A stretch of 64,000 bases of DNA, taken from positions 60,027,947-60,091,946 of the forward strand of contig CM060191.1 of assembly GCA_030549335.1 (NCBI GenBank). Direction: 5' to 3'. Below the pieces are notes generated by a model, which was not told the origin of the DNA, made no database searches, and saw only the letters and a list, made by a program, of their open reading frames with translations. Positions 10,141-23,006 of the stretch are shown here, one piece after another. Each line of letters starts with the position of its first letter. Positions within the stretch are counted from its first letter, which is position 1. Source of the DNA: Pontederia crassipes. Taxonomy: Eukaryota; Streptophyta; Magnoliopsida; Commelinales; Pontederiaceae. The position numbers and the translations under genes are program-made.

Positions 10141-13100
10141 CTCTCCTTTCGGCTGGCCCCGATATCTTTTCCTGAACTTTAGAGTATTTTACTAAGTCAT
10201 GAGATCCGCGTTCAGAACCAACGCGACAGCACCACCTTCTTCCCCAATGTCAACTACACCAAAATAGGACTCTGTCTTTCCTCCGCCAACAGCTCACCAA
10301 CTTGTTCCCGCAGTCGTGGCCACAAGCATTTCTAGACCCTTCAATTTACTAAAGACAACCATTGTTCATTTGAGTTTTTCCCTAACCATTGTATTTTGAA
10401 GGACCTTCACACAAAGATGCCCCTGCTCCACGGTCGAACTAAGGAGGACCTCTACTACCTTCCTCCAGCCCCCTCCCCCACCCCTCCCCCACCCCCACCC
10501 CCACCTCGTGCACCTCTCGCTACTACATCGGATACTTGGCATGCGTGGCTCGGCCATCCTCATGTTCGTGTCTCCAACCATGTTCTTCAGCAGCACTCTG
10601 TCTGTCGTCCTCTCACCTACCAGCTCATTGCACCTCATGTGCCTAGTGCAAAGCTACTCGAATAAACCTTCCAGCCTCTCCTAACAATAGTGACAAACTA
10701 CTACAGCTTATGTTCGCCGACGCTTGGGGCTGCACCACAAGCATCTGCCGACAGCCATCGCTATTTTGTAGTATTTGTTGATTACTATAGTCATCATTCC
10801 TAGTTGTTTCCTTTAACGAATAAATCTAATGTACTCGCTATCTTTCCTCTCTTTCATGTTTTTCTTGAACGAAATTATAATGATAAGCTTGATAGCCTTC
10901 AGGCTGATCATGGAGGTGAGTTTCTTGCTCTTGCCCCCATACCTCCACCAACATGGAATCCATCATCGCCTCGCTTGTGCACACTCTCAGGAGCAAAATG
11001 GCACAGTCGAATGTAAAATTCTCCATATTGTTGACACCACTTTAACATTGCTCATTCATGCCTCCTTACCTCGACGCTTTTGACACTTCCTGATCGAAAC
11101 TATTGTCCACCTCATTAACCGTTTACCCTCTCCAATTCTTGCCAATCAAACTCCTTAGTTTCTTCTCCATCGCCGGCCCCTAGAATATCACTCTCTACGC
11201 ACGTTTGGTTGCCTCTCATATCTTTTAACACACCCTTCCAACTGCCATAAATTTGACAATCGCCATGTACTCTATGTTTTCCTAGGGTAGCCTTCTCAAA
11301 CTATCAATTATCGTTGCCTTCATCCTCCCACTGACTGGATATACATCACTCGTCATGTCACCTTTGTCGAGCATATCTTTCCCTACACCATAGCTGCATT
11401 GCCAACCTCGAGTCCCCCCTCCCCGTCCCCCAAATTCACCTGACTTGCTCTACCCTTATTGTCGTTACCTTCTGTTGTCCCTTCCTCCTCCCCTACTCCC
11501 TCTCAGCTCCGTCTGCTTCTCCAGCCTCCCGCATTTCCCCCTCTATCACTCCCATTGCATGACGTCTTCGGCCTCGTGTCCCTATTGACTATTGCAGCCT
11601 TGCCGGTCTGAAAGCTTTGTGTTACTCATGATGACACACCAACCTCCTACACCTCCGCCAAAGCTTCCCCACCTTGGCGCGCTGCCATGGCCAAAGAGAT
11701 CTCCGCTCTCCTACATAATGGTACATGGAGTCTTGTCCCTCGCACTCCTGATATGAACATTGTGGGATGTCGTTGGTTATTCAAGACCAAGTATCACTCG
11801 AATGGTACTCTTGAGCGCCGCAAAGCTCGACTAGTCGCCAAGGGCTTCAGCCAATCTCCTGGCATCGACTATACTGAGACCTACAACCCTATTATTAAAC
11901 CTACTACTATCTTTGTTCTTCTCTCTCTTGCTATCTCACTCAATTGACCTCTCCGTTAGTTAGATATTAGAAACACATTCCTCCATGGTTGCATCTCTAA
12001 AACCATCTTCATGTCTCAACCACCTAGCTTCGTTGATGCCACTCGCCTTTCTCATGTTTGTAGGCTTCACAAATCTCTCTACCGCCTCAAGCAGGCCCCT
12101 CGAGCTTGGTTTCACACCCTCAATCAACTCTCTTTTGTGTTTCAATTTTCAGGCCTCTTCCATCGACACCTCACTTTTCATCTACACCCGTGGCTCCTTT
12201 CGTACCTATGTTCTCATCTACGTCGATGATTTGATCATCACTAGCTCCTCCCCCACACTCATTCAACAAGTCATCACCCACCTACAACGTGAGTTTACCC
12301 TTCGCGACTTAGGCCCTCTTCACTACTTCCTCGGCATCGAAGTCGTTCCCTCCTCCCCACGGTCATGTGCTCTCACAACAAAAATACATCCGTGACCTCC
12401 TTCGCTGCACCCACATGCTTGCCTCCAAGCCTATCAAGTCCCCTCTTACTGCCAATGCCAAATTCACCCGCACCTCCTCTTCCCCCTTCTCCAATCCTAC
12501 CTTGTATCGCCAGACAGTCGGCGCCCTTCAATACCTTACACTTACCTGGTCGGACATTGCCTATGCCATTAATAGTGCCTGCCAATATATGCACTTGTCG
12601 TCCACAGACCATTGGAGTCATGTCAAGAGGATCCTTTGGTACCTCAACACCATGCAAGGTCTCAGCCTCCTGCTCTCACCCTCGACCACCTATCAGCTTT
12701 AGGCATTTTCTGATGTGGATTGGGCCAGCTCCCCCGACGATCACAAGTCCTTCAGCGGATATGTCATCTACCTTGGGAACAATCTCATCTTTTGGTCGGC
12801 CAAGAAACAACGCACATTCTCCTGGTCTTCCACCGAATTAGAATACAAAGCCCTCGTTGATGCCATTGTTGAACTCATATGATTACGATCTCTCCTACAT
12901 GTGCTACAACTTTCGACCGGACCACCTCCCATCCTTTGGTGTGATAATGTTGGTGCCACCTACCTTAGCGCCAACCCTGTCTTCCATGCCCGTACCAAAC
13001 AGTTGAGGTAGATTTCCATTTTGTCCGCGAAGAGGTCGCCAGCAAACGCCTTCCCGTCTGCTTCATCTCCTCCAAAGATTAGCTCACCGACATAATGACA

Positions 13101-13175
13101 AAATTGTTAGTTAGTGCCCGGTATTAATTTCTTTGCAGCAAGCTACACCGATGTCGTCAACCTAGTTGTGCTTGA
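10141..13175 (+). pseudogene. Copia pol remnant (pre-integrase to RNase H)
   Basis: Continuation of the interrupted copia, plus strand. Gag resumes with APISFPEL and SHEIRVQNQ, then jumps to pre-integrase sequence (CSFEFFPNHCILKDL near 10360; WHAWLGHPH near 10540), so the CCHC knuckle and protease are missing. Integrase remnants follow (FADAWG near 10710, ADHGGEF near 10905, QEQNGTVE near 11000). RT starts near 11677 (WRAAMAKEISALLHNGTW), with GCRWLFKTK, RLVAKGFSQ and the catalytic YVDDLIIT (about 12219). RNase H remnants are DWASSPDDHKSFSGYV (about 12720) and [15 protein letters not shown] (about 12942). There are many stops and frameshifts, so it is not functional. Confidence 0.92.
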
Positions 13176-13181
13176 GGGGGC

Positions 13182-13394
13182 GTAACAACACATCTTACTG
13201 CGTCAAAAACTGCTGCCTCCATACTCAGTCCATCTTCCTACATGTTACACAGTCTTCTAGCTCTTGTGCTCAGATTGCATGGAACTACCTATGTTATGTT
13301 ATTTACTGCTAGTTACTTTCTTGTATAAATATCTGCTGGTTATTCAACATTGCACTGAAGCATCAATATATACAAAAATACTTCAATCCTTTTA
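13182..13394 (+). repeat. 3' LTR of the nested copia
   Basis: Preceded by a purine tract (TTGAGGGGG at 13172-13180), as expected for a polypurine tract. Related to 939-1115, with a TATA-like TTGTATAAATATC inside. Followed by AGGGG at 13395-13399, the proposed target duplication. Confidence 0.8.
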
Positions 13395-13929
13395 AGGGGG
13401 CCTTACGAGAATTTGTTCTTGTCGATATTTTTGTCCTTGAACGGTTGGATGATTGTATCTGATACAAACACAAAAGGGATTCATTATTGGACCAAGAATT
13501 AATTGAATAATAAAATTATAAGATAGTAGCCTAAAATTATACACCTTTATCTGGAGGACAATGGTGTCGAGGTCGCAATAAAGTAGATAGCTAATGTAGA
13601 TCCGTGATATTGGTGACTGTATGGATTCAATTGAGGATAATCAAATATATTTTAAAATAATAAATCATTTTTATCTATTCTTAAGTAAAATTATATCAAA
13701 CATATCAAAAATGAAGAAAATATATAAAGTTTATCTAAATTTATTATTATCATAAATATATTTTTAATTATTATTTAAACAATTATATTAATTATATGAG
13801 ATCACATAGTATCGAATAAGATCGTAATCTTACACATAAGATCTTAAAAATAAAATCGAGATCGGTATAGGAGTAAGATAATAAATTTTCAAGATATTAA
13901 AATAAAGATTGAGATTTTGACAACATTAA

Positions 13930-14840
13930 TGGTAAATTATACGAATCGTCCTTTAACTTTGGGTACGATAATTATTCAATTTTTTAACTTTGATTTATAA
14001 TTTGATTACTCTCAAAGTTGGGGGTGGGGGCTTGGATTGTACACATCATCACTCGAATTTGAGCTAGGGAAATTCTCGTCCATTGTGATTGTTGTGACGA
14101 CGGACGATTTCGCCACTGTTCCAGCCACATTGAACGATGACTGATGCGAGGTGGTACAAGATGGACACATCGTTTGTTTCCAACTTCTGTGTGATGTCCG
14201 CCATGTCTGACGCCACCTTTTAGCCGAGCACAGACAGCAACTCATCCACTCCTATGCCGAAGAGAGGGGAAGGGGGGTGGAGAGAAGGGGGGCGGCCACT
14301 CCCATCCTCCAAATCCAGTGAGCTGTTGCCTCTTTTTATTTTTTTAGTTAATTTACTAACTTTTGATATTTTTTTATTGCGCCACATCGATAAGACAATA
14401 AAAAAATTACTACGTAGGATACTGTGATTATAAACTAAAATTAGATGACAATATAAAATGTTCCTTTTGTAATTTAGCTGGAATATTGTAAAAATGTTCC
14501 TTTTCTTTCAGAAGTAGCATCACTCACCTTTTTTCTATTAATAAAGGTAAAATTAATAATAAACAGCACAAAAACAAAACTATAGAAAAATCAAACTTAA
14601 GACCTTCATCTTCTAGTCCCAAGTTACACCCTGAACCAATCAGCCCCACTCATTTTTAGTTAATTTATTAATTCTTTTTATATTTTTATTATCTTTTATT
14701 GCGCCACATCGACAAGACAATAAAAAATTTACTATTACTGATTAAGAGGATAATGCGTGTTAAGAGGATACTCTGACCATAAACTAAAATTAGATGACAA
14801 TATAAATATCGAGTCAAAACTTAAGGACATGTAAATTACC
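13930..14840. mobile_element. Small TIR element (family of 60207-61202)
   Basis: The left end GGTAAATTATACGAATCGTCC and the reverse complement of the right end GGTAAATTACATGTCC share about 40 bases of imperfect inverted similarity. The left end also matches the element at 60207 (GGGTAAATTACACGAATCG). Both carry a GC-richer interior with G-runs and no transposase. The family is probably Mutator-like, judged from its better-preserved relative. I could not find a clean target duplication here. Confidence 0.5.
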
Positions 14841-15018
14841 TGGAATATTGTAAAAATGTTCCTTTTTTTCAGAAGTAGCATCACTCACCTTTTTCTATTA
14901 ATAAAGGCAAAATTAATAATAAACAGCACAAAAATAAAACTATAGAAAAATCAAACTTAAGACCTTCATCTTCTAGTCCCAAGTTACACCCTGAACCAAT
15001 CAGCGCCACTCACTTTTA
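14334..15018. repeat. Local tandem duplication of about 330-360 bases
   Basis: Two adjacent copies (about 14334-14656 and 14657-15018). Both contain GCGCCACATCGAYAAGAC, then CTAAAATTAGATGACAATAT, then a highly similar tract with AGAAGTAGCATCACTCACC and CCCAAGTTACACCCTGAACC. The right copy has extra bases in the middle. The duplicated unit includes the right end of the TIR element plus flanking DNA. Confidence 0.85.
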
Positions 15019-15019
15019 G

Positions 15020-15948
15020 TTGTGTACGAACAAGACGGTTTGCAATTGAAACAAACTAAAAGTTCATCCTTTGAAATTTACAAGATTGTGCAACAGATAA
15101 TCTTGTACAATTGCATTAAATTTCTTTAGTGCAATATGAATGTGTGAAAAAATGGCCACAAAAATCTACCTCCTAATAAAATGGACCTAGTAGCCTATAA
15201 TAGGACTAATTGGAAGCATTCTAAGTTAATATTATAAATTCAAGGGTCTTGTCTGCAAGTGAACTTTGATGCACAAAAAGCAATATGTAGGCCCTGCATT
15301 TTGTTCGCCAGGGATGCAAATTTAGTATCAAAGTGAAGATCATGAACAAACGGATTTCAGCCTGGCTAGCTCGATTCCAAACAGTTGCACACAAGAGTCC
15401 TGCAACAGCATCAAAGGGAGTGAAAAAGAAATACTTCTGCAAGAACATATTCAAGGGCATGAAGCTATTTAGTGGATAAAGAACAAACAAATAATTAACA
15501 ATAAATAGCGAACAACACTAGTACTTCCTGTGACTGCATACTTGTCAAAGGCTGATTCTGTCCACACCAATAAAAATTCTTTCATCCAGTCATTGAAATT
15601 GATTGAGCAAATAAAACAAAAAAGATGCCACAATGAATCTTCGATGTTCAAGTAGAACCATATGCTTCAGCAAATATGAAGTGTTTTAGCAAGCTTCAGC
15701 AGATACAGAGTGCTAATAGGTTATCCTAAATAATACGTAGTAAACAACAATAGCAAGATGGAAAAAGATTCCTCAATTAAGGTGTGATTATCAATGTAAA
15801 TGAATTATTTTACATGATTGGTTCAACAACACGTAGTCCAATTTTTGTTCTTGCATCTACCTATTAACCATCATATCTCTGATTTCAAGCATTAAATACA
15901 ACATATTAACTAATAGATGAAAATGATGAGTACCTCATCCAAAAGAAG
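15020..15948. other. Spacer downstream of the formin gene
   Basis: AT-rich sequence with no convincing gene. The part nearest 15949 probably includes the 3' UTR of the minus-strand formin. Small ORFs here show no recognisable domains. Confidence 0.5.
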
Positions 15949-18900
15949 TTAGCTCTCGTCATCTGAACTGGAACTATCAATTCTTCGATCCTTGATAGCT
16001 GGAAAAAGCAACTGTCGCGGATCCCGTGCAGGTGAAGCTGAGGGTGCTTCTCTAACTTTGGGTGTTTGTGTAACTCTTCTGGGAGCTTCTCTAACTTCTC
16101 TACACGTTTTGTCTATCATCGAAAGAAAGTTACGAACAATTACAAACAATCGCATCCCCTCATCTTTACCTTCTTTCCCATGGAAGAAATCAGTAGTTTT
16201 CTTCACTAGAGATTTTATTCTCTTCTCTTCCTCAAGTAATGATGTGACATCAACCTCAGCTTGCTCTACAAAGTCTTTTAGTAAATAATGGAAACCACTG
16301 TTTTCTCCTGAGTTCTTCATATTTATATTGAGGAAGTGCTTTGTCTTCACAAGTCTCTCGCCAAGATTTGCCACTGTAGTTGTCAAAGTATCCGCATCTA
16401 AACCTGCTGCTTTCTTCACATTTTCAAGTTCATCTCCGACACCTGAAACAACCTTAAGGCCAAGTTTGCGGTAGTAGTCTTCAGATTCTTGAAGAAGATC
16501 ATCAGCAATCTCATCAATCACATCAGAATTCACACTGGAGATGCTTCCACTCTTTTCCCTAGCGATGCGCACAGCACGCACACCTTCGGTTCGTATTATT
16601 TCTTGAACAACAAAATGCAACAGTGTTGTCTTTCCATCAGTTCCCTTAACATCTGCTAATTTGAGGAGTGTGTCAAGCTTGAAAGCCTGTGCTCCTCCGC
16701 GGAAGGTACCATCATTCATTCGATTGCCAGTTTTAAGGACAGCTTCCAACAGCTTCAAGAAGAGTCTGCTGTTTCTCAGCTCCTGACAAGCTGCCTGAGA
16801 AAGAAAGCAACACAAGCAAAAGCTTCAGGCATTTTTTTTATGATCTTCAACTAAAATGTGTAGATCTATGAATGTCTAGTAGATGTGGCATTATCATATA
16901 AAATATTCCTAATAAAGAATATCTAATCAAGTGACCTCTTGGGAAGTCCTCGTGTTGCACCCCCTTTTAAATCGTTTAAAAAAAAAAAGAATATCTAATC
17001 AATTTGAGAAAATACCATATGTGATGAACTGAATTAGTATGATCGAAAGATCAGTTTTATAATATCACGTTCATGCTACCTCTATTATTGAGAATGCTTG
17101 TTTGGCACTTGAAGCATCTTCTGGAAGAGAAGAAATTAAAAGTAAAGCATCTAGCCGTTGGAAAGCAAATGGAATTTCCAACAACTGCTTTAGGAATTGC
17201 TCTGCTAGTCCAAGTTCAGCAGTATCACCAGTGTATAACCTTAACCTCAATTCTTCATCAGTTGTAGGAGGCATCTTCAGCAGTGTTTGCAATAGCTCAA
17301 CAGGTAGATTGCCTCCTGTTATTCCACAAGAAATGCATTTGACTGATGTTAGATTTTTAAAAAGGCATTGTATCGAAGTCTTTGATAACTAATTATTCAT
17401 ATCTTAGAAATCAAATGACGAGTGATAAAATTTGGAAAAATAACAAAGGAACGAAAAGGAAGGGCAAATTTCAGCTATCATATGGTGATGGAAGTGATCA
17501 ACTATGAATTCAAGATTCAATATCTTAGTTAATGAGAGAGGATAAATAGAAAAGATAACATCAATTGGAAGTATGATGTCATCTTTTAAACATATTTTGG
17601 AAGATCTTTTAAACAAATTAGGAAAAACAAATATAACTAATTTCCATTGAAAGAAATAGAAGTCCTTAATGATAATTGTAAGTTAGAGAACTATGAATCA
17701 TCCAAGTAAAACTACCTTCCATTAGAGCTTTGCAGACATCTTCTATTCTTACATTGAGTGCCTTCAAAGAAATTGCCAAATTCTGGGACTTTTTAGGATC
17801 AAGAATGCGAACGAGTTGAGGCGAAGGACCCTTGGAAGATGTTTCCTTTCCTTCATTCTTCGGTTTATTAGCAGGCGCATAGCCAAATAGGCTTTCTATC
17901 ATCTCTTCATTGAACCTGCAAAATGAATTTTCAAAAGTAAATGGGATGAACCAGAGTCTAGTAAGTTCAATAATTCAACAATTTATGTTTCAGGAGACTT
18001 ACTGGAAAGAACCTGATTTAATTTGATCCCAAACCATTGATTGATCAGGATTAGCAACAACTTTATCCCAGAAAAAAGGCTTAAGTTTTGCTTTTGAAGC
18101 ATTGGTGTCAGCATCATCATTAAGGTCTTCACCAGTAACTTTTCCAGATTTCTTTTGTATAGCAGATGTTGGACGAGGCACTCTTGAAGAAGGTAATCCT
18201 GCTTGTGGAGGACGAGGAGGGATAGCAGACTTCGGTGGTGGTGGAGGGGGGGCACCAGTTTTATTAGCTGGTGGAGGGGGTGGAGCAGGGGCTGGATGAG
18301 CAGATTTTGCAACGGGAGGAGCCATAACAGGCGGTGGAGGTGGAGGAGGTGGAGTTGATGCTTTTGGCGGCAGCGGCGGTGGCGGTGGTGGCGGTGTTGG
18401 TGGAGGTGGTGCAGGCTGCACTGCTGTTGTTGGTGCGGGCTGCAGTGCTGCTGTTGATTGTAGTGCTGCTGTTGGCATTGAAGATGGTTTTGGTATTGAA
18501 GAACTATTATGTTCAGTAGGTTGCTGTGTTGAATATTTCATAGCTGCTTGAAGCCTGGGTGGCAGAGGCAAACCCATGCCAATATCCGAAGATAAAGTAT
18601 GGCCTATCTGGACTGATTCACTTTTAAAGGGTGAAGCCCCAAAATTATCCTTGCCAAAAGTATCCTTACCAATTGAATCTTGCATACCAAAGAATTTCGG
18701 AGAGGAACCTATAAAATATTTGCGAGTAAGCATACATGAAACCATTGTGTTTTCAGAATGATGAAATGTAAGGCATCACATACCAGAGAAATCTGTCATA
18801 CTCAAACTAAGAAGAGGGCTATCAGCCCTTAAGCTATAGCGTGTATAACCTCTGTTCTGAAAGCATTTTTTGTAGAGGATAAATATAAATACTGCAACAA

Positions 18901-20189
18901 GAGATGTTCCGGTTACACTAAAAACAACAGCCAAGACAACTGCATTGTTACTGTCAGCATGCTTCTTTACTGGTACATATAGAGGATTATCTGGACTAAT
19001 TTCACTAGTTGATGGAAAGAAACTTCTGGGAGGAGATGGTGGGGAATGAAAATGAGGAAGTATCGGTGTAGGTGTTGGAATGGATGCAGGTGCTTGGGTT
19101 GAGGCAGGTGCTGGAAAATTATCAAGGGGTAATCCAGGAGATGGTGCTGGTGCTGAGGCAGGAGATGCTATTTGAGAAGGTTGATCAACTAGATTCCTCC
19201 TTGAAGTAGGAGTTCGTCCAAGCAGTGATTCAAGATAGTGAGAATAGAAAGCTTTTAGGTGGTTGTCATAGACAGAATCTAATAGGAGATGCTGCTTCCT
19301 TAGACCATCAAGAAAACAGTGTTCAATTTCTGTGTACAGAAAAATAAATTCTGTTGTATCTTTTCTAGATAACCTTGTTTTCAGATACATCCGGTTTGAA
19401 TCATGGATCTTATTCCTGAGAAAGGAGTAGTCTAAACTTCTTGACACTCTTTTTATATCTTCTCTGTCAATACCGCAACCAAGTAAGATTTTCTCCATCT
19501 GCAGTATTTAAAATTTCACATCATTACAAGCATTCACTTCCTAAATCAAGCAACAGTACAGCTTTGACATGATTCCAGCTAAAATAAATAACTACAAGAA
19601 AACATGAACTTCTTTTGAGAGGGTGAAAAGGAAGAGGGCCATGTTCACTCATCCACATTTATTGATATAAGAAGGTATTGTGTCAAAGTGTTACAGTAAT
19701 GCATGTTACAACCTCATCAGTCTAAATGTGAACTTAATAAACTGTAATAATCCAGGACAACAGAAAATCTGAGGAAGGACAAACTGATGTTGATAGCTGC
19801 ACTAAATCAAATTTTAGCTCATGATCCAGATCCTAATACTTGATATTCAAAGCCACTCCTAAGATTAACTTGCTGCAATATTAAAAGGCACATCAAAGTT
19901 TCAGCATTATTCAGATCACGTGGATACAAAGTCATTAGAAATGAGAAAAGAATAAAAAAAACTGTGAAACATCATCCTACTGATGAAAGGGCACATCAAG
20001 AAACCTGAAATATGTTGTATAAGAAAGTAAAAGACTCTTTACCATCTTGATTTCATGGTCAAGGAATTTGCGTTCTGAAGAAGCAGCAGAGGCCAAGTAT
20101 AGACCGTAACTGTCAGCCCATCCTCCCTGCACCACCGCATGAAACAATATCACATTTGCGATGACGACGACCTTTGTGCTGAAACTCAT
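15949..20189 (-). CDS. Class I formin (membrane-anchored, FH1-FH2)
   Basis: Actin-nucleating formin; class I members sit in membranes and may tie actin to the cell wall. Exons on the minus strand: 20189-20043, 19498-18784, 18708-18003, 17915-17716, 17315-17080, 16794-15949. All introns have GT..AG ends and the phases join without a break (2850 bases, 949 residues). ATG at 20189 is chosen because it starts a signal peptide (STKVVVIANVILFHAVV, residues 4-20). A helical extracellular part (about 40-150) and a Pro/Ser-rich stretch (about 160-220) lead to a transmembrane helix (about 234-257, AVVLAVVFSVTGTSLVAVF). FH1 proline runs lie at about 378-460, and FH2 runs from about 495 (KLKPFFWDKV) through FNEEMIESLFGY and LLEAVLKTGNRMNDGTFRGG to about residue 900. 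The end, IDSSSSDDES, is typical of plant formins. No lesion is seen; it looks functional. Confidence 0.95.
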
Positions 20190-21060
20190 GGCTTCTCCTC
20201 TTGATCTTCCTATCACAAGCTAATATTTTACATTTAGACTAAAACTTCCCTCTGAATCAGTTCTGTCAACATCAGCGTGGACAACAATGATCATTCATCA
20301 AATGCTCCTTTACAAACTCAGGATCCTTAAACGATATTATTCCTGCTAATTCCTGAACGCGTCGTTGATCCTAAATTTCTTCAGCTAATTAAGATTTCAT
20401 AACGAATGACCGTTCAGCCTTTGGTTTAATCCCCTCTTCTCTGATCGGTTTCTCCAAAAGTAACAAATAAAATTCAAATTTCGTTTCAAGATCTCACCTT
20501 CCTTTCTCCTGGAATCCGTAAAAAAGCGTAAAGTCTCATATTCTCAAATCAAATCCAAAGCTTTTGCAATCTTCTTCCTTTTAATCGATTTTCCGCAGAA
20601 GATGTTGCTGCCAAATTGAACAAAGGGCACCGAAACGCCCAAAATTCGCACCTTGCCGCGGTGGGAACCCGATTAGCAACGAAACAATGTCAATTTAGGG
20701 CTCCTCGATCGAAATGAATTCCGCGTTAGCTCCAAACTTTGTCGACAACTCCGCCAACCTTCTCAGAAGCGCTTTCTATTTGACCGCACCAAAGAGGAAG
20801 AAGAGGAACAGGAAAATGGACCAAAATGGATGATATCATAGAAGCATTAAAACCTAAAAATTGGATCTTTAGATCGTTACGAGGTAAATTTCTGGAAGAC
20901 GGCGTTGGATCGAGGAATGAGAGAAGAAGGCGACCAAACGCGCGTGGGCGGAGACGCGCTTGGAAAATAAAACACGTAAAAGATTCTTTTTGTTCTTCTT
21001 TTTTGTTGTTTCGTTCATCTTTCAATTATTAAGCAGAATTAAATTTTGGGTTTTTTTTTC
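20190..21060 (-). promoter_or_regulatory. 5' leader and promoter region of the formin gene
   Basis: Upstream of the formin ATG. GATAG just before the coding exon could be a splice acceptor of a 5' UTR intron, but this is not certain. The GC content rises between about 20600 and 20970, as expected around a transcription start. No unambiguous TATA box was chosen. Short ORFs here have no recognisable domain. Confidence 0.4.
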
Positions 21061-22320
21061 AACTACCATATCAAGAAGCCCAGAAATAGTACATTGTTAA
21101 TTAAACTGTGTTAATTTGAATTAAAATTCAGGTGTTAAATAACGTCAAACCATGCTTTATTAAATTGCAATCTTTTTATTTGGATTCAACAGTATCGATT
21201 TTAGAATTCACACAAATAATTCATAAATTGGAGATAAATAATTGTGGCATGTTTTGTAATTAAATTTGATTTTTTTTCTTCTATCCTGAAGCGATTCCTC
21301 GAACTGACATAAGGTGGTCTAAGCCTGACGGCAGCAGCCCATGGATTGAGATTTGACAGGACCCAAAGAAATTAAGGTCCATTTCGGTGGTTTGAAAAAT
21401 AAATATTAAGAATTGGAGTTGCCCATGGATTGATTCATTATTTTTGTTTTGTTTAATGACCGTAGTAAAAAAAATAATAAAGTTTCCAAATTTTCAGCCC
21501 ACTTTTTCAAAGTTGTGACGTAATTCTAAATCAACGAAAGGAAATATATTTTTGTGTTTAAATTTCCTAGTATTTGATTCGGAAATTTTGAGTATCGCAT
21601 AACATAAAGTTGCTGTTACAGTATTACAGAAAGTATCTTATATTCTTTTATTAAGGAATACATATCCTAATATTTAATATTTTTTAAATTAACAATGATA
21701 ATAATTTATTCTAAATTTAAATTCTAACCATAATAATATATTTTTTGGTATAGTGGATAGAATCCTAACTGTATTAAATAAATATCCATATATAAAAAAA
21801 ATTAGGATACAACTAACCTATGATTTAATAGTTATATATAACATTATCTTTCTTAGTATTTGTTACGACTAGAATTAGGATACAAATAATAATGTCTTAC
21901 TTTATCTCTTGTAGTTGCGGTGCGCATAGTTGTTTGTTAACGATAAAAACTGCCAAGATCCGAGTACATATCCAAATATCGAATACTTTTTAAACATCGT
22001 AACCAAATTTTAATCACAAAATATATTTTGGAAAATGATACATCCTCCTAAAACTTTGGTCTAATAATTCTCCTAACACTCACATTTTTAAAACATCCCT
22101 AAAAATTTATTAATTTACCATGTATGCCATTGTGAGAGGATTAGGAGGATAAGGAGGACATAGTATTACTCGTATATTTTAAAAAGTGAATCTTAAGGGT
22201 GCTTCAAATGTCCTAAAGGGGAAAAAGGAAAAAGAGGAAAGGAAAAGGAAGAGAACGAAGGAGAATGATTAATTTTTTTAAATGACATGAATAATGGTAA
22301 GAAAAGAAAATGAAGATTTA
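21061..22320. other. AT-rich intergenic spacer
   Basis: No gene or recognisable repeat family. It contains poly-A/T runs and many stop codons in all frames. It ends with TTA at 22318-22320, directly before the PIF/Harbinger terminus. Confidence 0.5.
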
Positions 22321-23006
22321 GGTCTTGTTGACTTATAAGCACTTTGAAAAGTTTGTCAACATTTAATAAATTTAATATAAAAATTTGTAAAAACATTTTT
22401 CCTCACTTATAAGTTTAAAAAAAAAGCTGTCTTGCCCAGCTTTCTCTCGAGGAGAAAAAAGCTACTCAAGTTAGTCATCAAATGTACTACTTTGCCCTTC
22501 ATACTTTTAAATAATTATATACATTATATATAATTTTCCTCTCCCGTTACTTTGCCCTAGCCACCACTTTTTCTAGTTGCCACTCATCCTCTTATTATAA
22601 GTATGTATTCTCTTTAGTAATTACTACTCTATTCTCTCTCTGCACATTTTATTTTACACGATCCCTTCATTATCTTAAAGTTGTGAATACATCTCTCTTT
22701 TACATGTGCTAGTTCAGGGATCTTTTTTTTACACAAATTTTAGGATTTTTTAGATATTTTGCAATCTAGGTTTTATGTAAATGATTTGATAAGTTTCATA
22801 ATTAAATAGGTGTTATGTAAAATAAGTTTGAACTTTCTTTGAACAAAATCTAATTTTTTTACTGCACATTTTTTAAGTGTTTGAACATGGGCATATGTTC
22901 TATGTTTTTTCCTTTCTCAAATCATATCTTGTATTCTTTTTTATTATGCAGTAGATACGTATTATCAAGTGTGTGAATTGATGTCAATTACTGGTTATAG
23001 GTTTTA

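Larger units (their letters stand above)
939..13394 (+). mobile_element. Old Ty1/copia element with nested insertions
   Basis: Two related sequences that start TAACAACACATCTTACTG and end CAATCCTTTTA lie at 939-1115 and 13182-13394, and both outer flanks read AGGGG. Between them are copia gag pieces (1116-1249, 5436-5886), then pre-integrase, integrase, reverse transcriptase and RNase H remnants (10146-13175), all on the plus strand in copia order. Two foreign blocks interrupt gag: 1250 to about 5435 and 5887-10140. Without them the copia would be roughly 4 kb. All reading frames are broken, the CCHC and protease region is missing, and the LTR pair differs by substitutions and an indel, so this is an old, dead element. 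Confidence 0.85.

Noticed and set aside
10396..10665. 89-codon plus-strand ORF with a proline run as a separate gene
   Set aside because: It reads copia pre-integrase sequence (WHAWLGHPH), so it belongs to the dead copia.
18102..18519. Gly/Val-rich plus-strand ORFs
   Set aside because: They are the antisense of the formin FH1 poly-proline region.
20826..21032. 68-codon plus-strand ORF upstream of the formin
   Set aside because: No recognisable domain; it overlaps the likely promoter or 5' leader of the minus-strand formin.
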